Source: Amyelois transitella (lineage: Eukaryota; Arthropoda; Insecta; Lepidoptera; Pyralidae). From it: a stretch of 64,000 nucleotides of DNA. This document shows, piece by piece, positions 31,767 through 42,600 of this stretch. The stretch is taken from contig NC_083525.1 of assembly GCF_032362555.1 (NCBI RefSeq), positions 5,317,501 to 5,381,500 on the forward strand, written 5' to 3'. Every line of letters starts with the position of its first letter. The first letter of the stretch is position 1. The position numbers were made by a program, and so were the translations under genes. Below the pieces are notes generated by a model that was given only the letters and a program-made list of their open reading frames with translations, searched no databases and was not told the DNA's origin.

Positions 31767-32988
31767 TCAGTTGTTAATGCCTCCGTTGTATGCATAATCT
31801 GCCTTATTATGCATCACAAGATGATTGTCCACAAAATAAAAGCTGTCCGAACATGTCTCAAATGGAGCTGCAATCATTTCTTCAACTGAAAATAAAATAT
31901 ATTTTTAATTATGAAAATCACTGTAAAATTTTTAGGGATCATTAAATAATTTACAATGTTTATATCTTGTGCAAGTTGCCATGCTGGTCTGATAGTGGAG
32001 AAAGAAACATAGTGTGTTAGAGCTGTTTGTCTTTTTGTACAATGGTCTGACCTCAAAATCTGTAAATCTTACTGCCATGCTCCAGCACCCACACAATTGG
32101 TTCTACTCACACAATAAAATAAAGGTTTCAGCACATCCCCAACTTCAACTAACAATAAGCAAGAACCAGATAAATAGAAGTAAATCTAATTGGATACATT
32201 TTATACATGGTATTTACCTGTAAAATACTTATCAAGATTCTAAAAATGTTAGGGTAACATAGTACACTATTATATGTATTTATTTCAGTACACTATTACA
32301 AGTACTAATTGTTTACCAAATAAATTAAAAAATATTAATATGTGATTATTGATATAACTGACCTAAATCAGAAGGCAGAGTTGGAAATTCATAAATGTGT
32401 TCACAAGTGTTTCTGGAAAATGGTATGCAGAATCCAAACTCAAAGTCAAATGTCTTGAGCAAAGTATCTCTAAAGAAGTGCTTCTCAATCATTCTGAAAT
32501 GATTCACTGGCCGAGGCCCCACAGTGAACTCCACACTGAAATGAAAAATTTTATTTTGTTGATTTGTTTGCACTAAAATATATCAGAAACTTTTGAATAA
32601 ATACAAATTCTTAAGCTGTGAAATGTTAAACATACGTGGCGCCAACAGTCTTCAGTTTTAAAAATTGTGGTGTAAACTGGTACCGAACAAATCTGCCAGC
32701 ATTAGGGTCGAGAGGTTCATCCAGTGCATCCTCGGCGCCTTCGTTATCCACACCGAAATCAGTAGGGGGCTTTGCAATCTCAAACAGTACTGTCCCAGTT
32801 TCCAAATCCCTTATTTTAAACCGCGTAAAATCTATATCGTATACATTAGCTTCAGGACTGCAGAGATATGTGTCAGTAATTCTGTCCAGGCGCAAAACAT
32901 CCTCCGGGGTGATTACACAAGTGATATTATCATCTTTATTCGAATCTGAAATGGGTATTGATTCACACTTTTTCCCAACCAAACTCAT
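31767..32988 (-). CDS. unc-119: UNC119 lipid-binding chaperone
   Basis: Three exons: 32988-32636, 32535-32363, 31885-31767; 645 nt, 214 residues (human 240, difference in the N-terminus). Exon 1 has [20 protein letters not shown], then [20 protein letters not shown] and [19 protein letters not shown]; exon 2 [20 protein letters not shown], then [20 protein letters not shown]; exon 3 [20 protein letters not shown] then AYNGG. This is the immunoglobulin-like beta-sandwich of the UNC119/PDE6delta family, which binds N-terminal myristoyl groups and carries such proteins (G-alpha subunits, Src-type kinases) to cilia or membranes; ARL3/ARL2 releases the cargo. Divergent with PITP on the right. A run of acidic residues ([14 protein letters not shown]) lengthens one loop. 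Firm assignment. Confidence 0.96.
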
Positions 32989-33628
32989 TTTTAATTATAG
33001 ATTGAATTCTTATGTAGATTATAATATAGTAATCACAAAAATGTAGGCACGACTGAAATTTATAGCATTCCTCATGAATGTATCAAATCATTTCTATATT
33101 ATTTATAGTTATTGAACACAAGACAGACACAATAAAATCAATTTTCAAATGAATTTAATTTTCTTTCATTTTTTATTTTGTCTGCTGACACCTGACAATA
33201 TTTTTTTTAAACTGTGAAACAGGCTTACGCTTACAGAAATATACTGCCTTTTCTTTTTAATCCTGTCAATGAAGAAGTATTTCTTTTCTTCAAGAATGTT
33301 TAATTTGCCTGAATGCATTTTTGAAACAAGTTACAGCCACATAGCAACCCAATATTTCTTTTTCCATTATGTAGATTTACTCTACCTAAATGGTAAAAAA
33401 ATACATTAAACAAACGCACCCTTAAAATGTTGACGTAATATCCGTTGCGTCATAGAGCGAGCATGCGCCTTGTCATTTTCATTGGCTGGTCATAGATAAA
33501 AATTACAATAATCTGCCAATAATCGGGCCATAGCCATAGCTCAAGTCTTGTTCTGTGATAAGTCTAATTTTACGGTGTTAGTAGACTGTCTGATGTGCAT
33601 TTAAGTGAAAATAAATTATAACAACAAC
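32989..33628. promoter_or_regulatory. Shared divergent promoter region, unc-119 / PITP
   Basis: About 640 bp separate the two start codons. The sequence is AT-rich on the unc-119 side with a less AT-rich patch near 33400-33560. No transposon is recognised in it. It must hold both 5' UTRs and promoters and is a candidate bidirectional promoter (inferred from layout). Confidence 0.5.
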
Positions 33629-36600
33629 ATGCAGATCAAAGAATAGTAAGTATACAATAGTCAGGTTATATGGTTGTCGATATAAATCGATTTTTGCCAT
33701 GTACTTCAAGAGTTTTAAGATACAGGCCTTTTCTAACTTATCCTTATCATGGTCGGTTATCAAGTAATAATTAGCCTTCTACATAATTAGTGATAGTCAT
33801 CTCGTAATACCATAAAATTGGTCGTTGATCTGCTGAAGTATACTTACATTAATGCTGACACTGACAGATGTTCAGGTCAAGGTTTGCGAGTAGACGGTCA
33901 TTTTCAGGATTGTGTTGCAAAAGATAAAGTTACAAAACACATGTTTTAACGCTAACATATGCTTATTATATTTCTCCTTTCTTTACAGTCGCGTTACTCT
34001 TCCCCTCACAGTAGAAGAGGTAAGGATTTTTTAAGTAACATTCTTTAATTTAAATTTAAGAGTTTCAGAATAAAATAAATAAATAAATATTTTATAAAGC
34101 TTTATAAGTTTGTTTTTGGCTTTAACTGACCAAATAAAATGAAATATGAGTAGTATTGACATCTTTGGAAAAAAGGATTTAGATGATTTGTTATGCCCGA
34201 CAATGTAACATCTCTGTCAGTCAAAATTCCTATCAAAATTGTTGGATCTATTAAATGTACTTCTGTATTATTACTTTTGTTTTTGAAATTATGTTCTTTT
34301 TATAGTATCAAGTGGCTCAGCTGTATTGTGTAGCTGAGGTGTCCAAAAATGAAACTGGTGGTGGCGAGGGAATAGAAGTCATAAAGAATGAACCATTCAA
34401 AGATTATCCATTACTTGGTAAGTTCTTGAGAATTATTTGAATGTTTATTTTTTTTATCTACTTATATTGAAAAATTAAAGACAAAAAGCTGTCTATTGCC
34501 AAAAGTACTATCTAACAGATAATTGATGAATTAAACAAATTGTTTGATTTTCCATTCCAGTCAATAATATATTTTCAGCTTGTACAAAATAAGTTTCAAT
34601 AAGTTGATACAATATTCTGACAATTATTTATTAAAAATTAAACCATACAACTGTAAGACTTTTGTGACAGCACAGATACTTCATATGTAAATTCTGCATT
34701 TTCATACACAAAAAAAAATGGTTGCATAATTATATTTTGGGAATATTGGTATAATGGTGTGGTGTACTGATGTAAATCAACCAAAAATTAAAATATAGTT
34801 CAGTTTGAATGTACTGTTTTTGATTGAATCTCAGCTTGAGCACTTTTAATTATATGTCATGCAAAACTGAAAATGGTATACAAAATTAAAATGCCATATG
34901 TATTTGATATTGAATACTATTTGCAGCTTTAGATTTATGGAATAAGGTTGATATTTGTACCCACATAACCCATGGCACATCCTAATTCCTGATTCAGAAA
35001 CCATTTTCATAGAGTTCCTGAGTATATATAGGATGCTTTAGGTGTTAAAAAGTGATCATCACATGGTGTTAGTTCCTGTTTTATTCTTTTCTTGAGGAGA
35101 AAATGACCTTAATGCTGATCTGGTTCATTCAGATTTAAGCAGTACTTTTAAAACATTTTAGTATGTATGTATGGAAAATGGTATTATTTAAAAAAATCAT
35201 AGTTCAAACATTTTTCCATCTGGTCTTAGTCAACCCTTGTAGTCTTTTTATGACCAATTTGATTGAATTGTTTGATAGAAATTTAGAAGGATACTTCTCC
35301 CTTTTCATTTTTTAATCTTGCTCATTATATGGCATTTTTTAGTTGGTAAAAAGATTGTTGATGAAGAAGACTGTGGTGTTTGCTCATCATGCAAATCTGG
35401 TATTTTACACATATTTTCCTTGTTTTATTGTAATGTTTACTATTAAGTATCTTATTCAGTAAATGTAAATATTTAGGTCATATTTTGATCATATTTCATT
35501 ACTAACAATCATTAAAAATTAATCTCTGTTTTATATTTGAGAAAGTTAATCTTTGATTACCTGTAGAATTTATTTTTGCTGAAAATATTATTTAACTGTT
35601 TCTTTTTGCTAGGTAAGTGGATAAAAGCCTCCAAAGTCAGAGGAGATTCAAATTAATTCTCTAAAATATAAGAATCACTTTTAATAACAAAATTAGAGCA
35701 AACAGTGTTTTAAAACAACTTAAAATTTATGTATTCAAATTGATTATATACCTGCCAAAAGCCTTTTTTAAATCAATTTCCTAATACAAATCATTGTTCT
35801 TAATAATTGTTATTATATAAGGAGAAATTTTAGGTAAAGGCTTAAGCAAAAGGTCTGTAACCTATAACTTTGTCTGAATTCCATCATTGAGCTCCAGCTT
35901 AGCACAAGTGACTCCTAGCTTGGGTTGTAAAATTACGTAATTTTACTGAAATCATCGGTAAAATACGCGTATTTTACGGTAATTTATATATATTACGGTA
36001 AAATTACCGAGTGACTTACGACATTTAGAATTTAATTTGTTTAATTCACCGCCCGCATAAATTTGCAAAATCATTATGCGAACTACAAATATACTAACAA
36101 TCCTGTTGAAATGGATATGTTTGATTTTGACACCGAATACGAAGAATCAGACGCAGAAGATGTAACAGCAGATCCACTTAGATTTTAGGTTTTTTATTTA
36201 TTTTATGATTGAATACTAAAAGAATAGATAATATAAATAAGAATAAATATAATGAAGACGTAAAATCAAACGCAGACAATAAAATGTTTTATTGTGAAAA
36301 TAATAATTAATTTTTATAAAAAACTATTTTTTTAACTGAACATAAAGAATAAAAAAAGAATTTTGTTTTTATAATAAATCATTATTATGTTTATTGAATT
36401 AATCATTCTCACATTTGACATTTTTTATTATTTTCAATTAAAAACTGCTAGTAAATTTCATTAAAATCTATAAATCTGTAACAGACTAAACAAGTAACCT
36501 ACACACAAATATATACAATTCTGTATTTTAAAGTTTTGCCAACGTAAGTTTAAAACTATTTTTACCAAAATTTACCGTATTTTACCGTAAAATACCAAAA

Positions 36601-39600
36601 ATTACGTCGTATATCGTTTTTTACCGAATTTTACCAGGGTAAAATTACCAATTTACATCCCTACTCCTGGCTCTGTCTACCCAGTAAGGGATAAAGACGT
36701 TATAGGTGTATAGTATACTAAGAAGCTTTTGCAGATTAACTTAAAAATACTCGAACATTTTTCCTTTGGTCTGAATTGATCTAGTTTTGGACTACAAAAA
36801 AGGATATTAACCCTGTTGCCATGTTAAACATATTTCAAGCTTTGTTTGTAATATCTTTTTTGCATAGAAATTTTCATAGCTACAAGATAAAGTTTTTCGC
36901 GCGATAAAAACGGCGTCGCGCGTGCCATGGTATGGGGACAGCTAATCATACTGTTAATTAAGTCTGTGTCTTGATGACCCAATCTTAAAGGGATTGGGAT
37001 CCTAATCCCTTGCGCTATAAACTTTCCGGCCAAGTTACTTATGGCTGCATGACCTTTTTTGATTCCCTACAAGTTCTCTTTAGTTCTGTATTATTTCATA
37101 TATGTGCCGTGTGGTTTCCGGCACATATATGAAATTAAAGCCAAATAGCTGAACGTGGCACTATCAGTCTCTTCAAGACTGTTGGCTCTGTCTACCCCGA
37201 AAGGGATATAGACGTGATTATATGTATGTATGTTATTTCATACCCTTTTTTATGTGCTTACAATGGTAGGTATAATATTCTTGACGATAGTATGCAGCAA
37301 TCTGACATCAGCCGTGAACAGTGCGTTTGTTTGTTTAGGTGTACCGTCGTAACTGACGGCCATACTCACCTTTGTAACCTACAGTAGTTGCTGTTGTGTT
37401 CCATTAATTATGGATTGCTCCGCGTTTTTGTGACCTTGCTGCGCCATGATAATGATGGAGTTATTAATTTTAATTTCTACGGCGATTTCATACATATTAT
37501 CGACTACGTATTCTCTTTACTAAGAAAATTCTTATATCATTCGTTAGACCTACTTTTTGATTTTGGTTTGTTACTTACGAATTACGACTGACTTAAAAAG
37601 TTCGACATTGATCTATTTTGGCAGAAATTAACAATAAATAAATTAAATAATGATTTATCCATCAGTTGACTTTATTAAGTAGTATCAGTTGAAAACGATA
37701 ATTTTACCTGTGATAGTAATCATTGAAGGCTTGTGAGTGTTATAACAGGTTTAAAAATCATGTCGAGAGTTTACGAAAAACATAACTGATTTCCTTTTAC
37801 GGTTAAAATTGACTGACAAAAAGCCATTGACGCATGTGCTTAAATCATGAGACTCCTGTCGCAGATGGAAAAAACCATACATATATAGAACCACGCCTCT
37901 TTCCCGGAAGGGTAGGCAGAGACGACATCAATTTCCCGACATCCGTGCACACTTCTTTCGCTTCGAAAACGAACGAACCCTCGTAAAAGTATTTTCCGAA
38001 GGTCCCTTGTGCTCGTCAGCCTCTATTGTTCTAAAAATAACCCACTATGGCCTATCTCGGTTTTCTCGTCTCAGCGTTTCCGATCCGAGTCGCCGGATGA
38101 ATTCAATGTTTTCATAAACCACTAATGACATTTTAAATTCTATCTAGGTGACGCATGGTCGCGGAAATATATCCTAATGTAATTTTCAGGGCTTAGATGA
38201 ATAAGGCTTAGTTTCATTATTGCGTGAAAATTCTTTCCGAATCCATGTTAGGGTGACAATATGATGTATAATTATCACCACTCTTATTGGTAATAACCAA
38301 AGCGTTTCAAAGTATATTTTATCTCACTTTTTATGAGATTTCAACAGAGACCATACCACTTATATTTCTGACGAGCCTAATACTAATAGTAGACACCATC
38401 AAATGACGTAATTATCCGGAAGATCTTGTGCGTAAATAATGACGATACTTCATAGTTTGCACACTATTAAATAGATACTCTGTATTCATACGCTTGATGC
38501 TGAATAAGTTTTTAAACAGCTGGTACCTAACCAATAGTGCTCTCAGAAAATATAAACGTTAATACTCAGTGCAATTTATCAGATGCACTTGGTAACTATC
38601 TACTTAATTGAAGCCTTGAGGTCTCCGGCACATTTAGAATACAACCCATGTCTTTAGTAGTGTGGGATCAGTGCTATATTAAATTAACTTGATTGGTTAA
38701 CTATTAGATAATGCTTCAGTCAGCAAATTGCGCTATGTAATATAAACAAATTGTTTATGTTATCGGGGCAATAAAACAATTTCAAAACTCTTATCTCATT
38801 AAGCGACGCACTGACTACGATGACGCACTGACTACTCACGTCTTTATCCCTTGCGGGGTAGACAGAGCCAACAGTCTGAAAATGACTGACAGGCCACGCT
38901 CAGCTGTTCATCTTAATGATAGAATTGAGGTACAAATAGTGACAGCTCGCCAGCCCATCCCTTGGTCGCGTGTAAAAGCCTATCCGTTAGTCGCATTTAA
39001 CGACATCCATGGAAAAGATATGGAGTGGTCCTATCCTATTGGTGCCGGGAACCACACAGCATTTCAACCAAACGAAAATAATAGAACTGCGTTCCATTGC
39101 CACTTATACAAGTAGGTAATTAGCATCTGCGTGCATCCAGGGTAGTTCACTAATCACCCATTGTTTGCTTGTTATCTGCACTAACATGGCATTGTACTTA
39201 CTTTGTTGGTCCGTAGAGTATTAGCTATTATTGCTTGTCTAAATTACGTAATTAGTTTAGACCTAGCAGTCATTCCATACAATAGAGATCGGTAGGTGTG
39301 TGAACTCCTAGGTAATGTGAATCCTAAGTACTATGTATATTCTTGGTTGCATTCTGAACCGTTGGCTGCAAAGGTTAAGGTCCACTTTTGAGCTGACACC
39401 TAGCATGTAAATGATCACTAGCGGTGTGAGTGAATTTACTTTATAAAAAGAGACATAGACAGTTCGCTGTGAAATTTACTTCATGCATACTAAGAAATTA
39501 GTTTGCACCTAGAGTCATTTCATGGCAAAAAGTCAAATATTATGACAAACTGTTCCCTTCATGACACCTGCCTCATTTCCATACAATGATAACTGGTAAT

Positions 39601-42600
39601 GAATAAATTATGAAATATTTAATTACCAACAGTTAATATTTCAGATATAATAATCTATAATTGAAATTATTAATTTTCTTATTGGTTCATTTTCATATGT
39701 TCGTAAAATTTCTGGTTTTGTGGAAGATTTGGTAAGAAACGACTATTTTTTATAGGTATATTGAGGCAATTAAGGTCAAACGCACTCAAACTTTAAATTA
39801 AAAATAATACTTATATGGAAAATTGAACCGAAATTGCTGGCATGATCAATTTTTGATCAAGTTCGACAAAAAATTATTGAAAACATTTTAAACTTAAAAA
39901 CAGGCAAGTTGTCGTTGGTATAGAATGTATTCAGCACAAAAAAGACAACTAAGGTTTTTACCTACTCGCAATTACGTACACATTTGTTTACGATGTAAAG
40001 TATACTCGATCAAATTACGATACAATTTTTATCGATGCTTAATATTCTGATATTTGGAAACAGGTGGCAAATTCTCGTCTGGTCAGTACACATACAAGAT
40101 CTACCACTTGGCGTCGAAAGTGCCGGCCTTCATCAGACTGCTGGCGCCCAAGGGTTCCCTTGAAGTCCATGAAGAGGCGTGGAACGCGTACCCCTACTGC
40201 AGGACTGTGCTTACGGTGGGCTCACGCGATATCATATTATTTTATAATGCAATCTGTTACTTGGAAACATTTAGCATAGGATTAACCACAGCCCAATCAA
40301 CTGTGTGGTTAACAAATGTCTGGTCATGTCGCCTCCGCTGGGCGCAGGCATAGGTATGGGTCGGCCGAAAAACCTTCACGTCGTTAAAGTTACTTGTCTG
40401 CCAAAGGTCTTAAAACTGAAAAGCCTGCAGACCTGGCAAAGTGAGAAGATGAGAAATGTGGGAACTGGGAACACTATAAGATGAGACAGAGATTTAATCA
40501 AAATGTCTGAAGGGCAGTCCAGTGATATCCTTTAGTACTTTTGTGATCTTTTAAATGTTGTACATATTATATTTATCATTATCACAGCCAGAATATTTGA
40601 ATGATTGCCCTGCTTTTTGCTGTCATTGAGTGTTTAATTTTCTCTATTATTGTTCTGATTTCAAGGTTTTGTTTATTTGTTGGTTTGTTACAGACCACAG
40701 TGCTTCTGTGTCTAATAAAAACTGGCGAAACTTATTTCTCGTTTATTCTGGCAGTTTTATAGAAGATTTTTTTTTCCAGTATTATTCCAGTATTAATGTT
40801 ATTGTGAACGATTTCAGAACCCTGGTTACATGAAGGAAAACTTCGTCATTTGCATAGAGTCGCTACATTTACCAGATGTCGGCGATCAATACAATGTAAG
40901 TTTAAGTATGTGTAGTATTTAAATCTTTTATTTAATTGAATTTTCCTTTTGGAGACAATAACAGGATATTAGTTATAATGCAAATAGGGGACACACCTTT
41001 AATCTCCCGCAGAAGTTTTGGTAATGCTGTGTGCAGCCTTGTTATCTGAAAGAGTACCTATGTTCGAAATTGGTTAATAACCAATTTCGAACATAGGTAC
41101 TCTTTAAGGTTTGTTAAGGTGGCAACCAGTTTATTCCAATTGTGTCCTTCAAAATCAGGCATACATCTTTATCCCTTACGGGGTAAACAAAGTTAACAGG
41201 TCACGTACAGTTAGTTGGAACTTTAGAAACTAATAAGAATCGTGTTAGCTTGATTGGATTACGTCGAAATAAACCGTGACGGATTTGTGAAATAGTGAGC
41301 AATGCCCGGTGACGACGTGTACCTACGGGTTTGTAAATAGACGTAGACATAGTATATATAGTTACATATTGTAAATATCTCGCGGTATTAAAACAGAAAG
41401 ATAAGTCAAAGATATTTCTTTACATAAAAACAAGTATTTTTGAAAGATAACTAGAGAAAGGTCAAAATGGTTTTGAATGAGCGGTTGTGAAAAACGTAAT
41501 AATTGCGATATTTAGCAAAAGAACGAATTCAACTTTTTACCCTACTATGAAGGAAGGGTTATGTTTTAAAGATGTCGTTAAAAAATTTAAGGCGTTGTCA
41601 CTAGGTATAACTACATTGACTATTGATAATGAAAATTTGGTAAAAATTTCATGATCGCGTTTAATCTTTTTCCTTTATCAGTTATCGCAAACATTATTAA
41701 TTTTCAGCCTTCCTTCTAGAGATAACCGGTAGTTCGGGGCTTAAATTTATTTATATACAACGATGTTTGTATAATACGAATTTTATCAGTGGCATGGTAC
41801 TCTAATCCTGATTTAAGTAACAAAAATAGTAGGTATTCATTATTGACTTTAATGAAAAAAAAACTTCTAAAAATTCCTTCTTCCACTATTGCAATGTTTA
41901 ATAATCACAAAAAAGTGTCAACAATAGGCTTATCAGTTTTACATATGTTCAATTTGATAAGAAAAATAGCATTATAGCGTAGAATTTATACCATTGTTCA
42001 GATGGGTGTCAATATTAAGAATTAAAGCGTGGTCCATAAATCTTACCTAAAAATACTTGTTTGCTTACCTAAATAAATTTAAAAAAATTTATGTTTGAAT
42101 CTTATTAAATAACCCGTTTATAACTAAAGAAACGTATAAAATGCTTTAACATATGGCCATGTGCCGCGTGGCTCCGTCACTTACGTATGGGACGACTCCA
42201 CATCTTTCTCATTGGCATCGTAAAGGCGACTAGAGAGGAGCTTTTACCATAATAAAATACGGCTTTAGTTTCCCTGCAACGGTCAGGCGGAAGTTTCTTC
42301 TTATTAAAAACCTGACTGCCCAATCCGGGATCATGGTTAAAGTCACAACCCGGGTATCTCTCCAGAGAGGTAACCACGATAAACGATAGGAAAAAGAAGC
42401 TATGACCACTAAATCAAGTCTTTAATACGTTAATTCGTCCATCCAAACATTAATTACGAGTAGGCGATCAAGACTGTAAGAGTTTCTTCAGCTCGTGCAT
42501 CCTCTATTACCAGTGATCGATTTGTTTGGCGAAGTACCAGCGCCCTTTTGGTGTCCATCTTGAAGAACGTGAAGTGCTTAGGTACTTTGTAGCTTATTGA

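Larger units (their letters stand above)
34418..40063 (+). other. PITP intron 3, transposon-rich
   Basis: A 5646-bp intron. It holds a SINE split by a hAT remnant (35835-36712), a short SINE (37107-37232), an RTE tail (37875-37966) and a nearly complete SINE (38836-39060). No exon was found; the splice from CTTG|GTAAG to CAG|GTGGCAAA keeps the frame and the family alignment. Confidence 0.8.

Noticed and set aside
40054-40353. 99-codon frame starting before PITP exon 4
   Set aside because: It is exon 4 read through both splice sites; the family alignment fixes the exon at 40064-40215.
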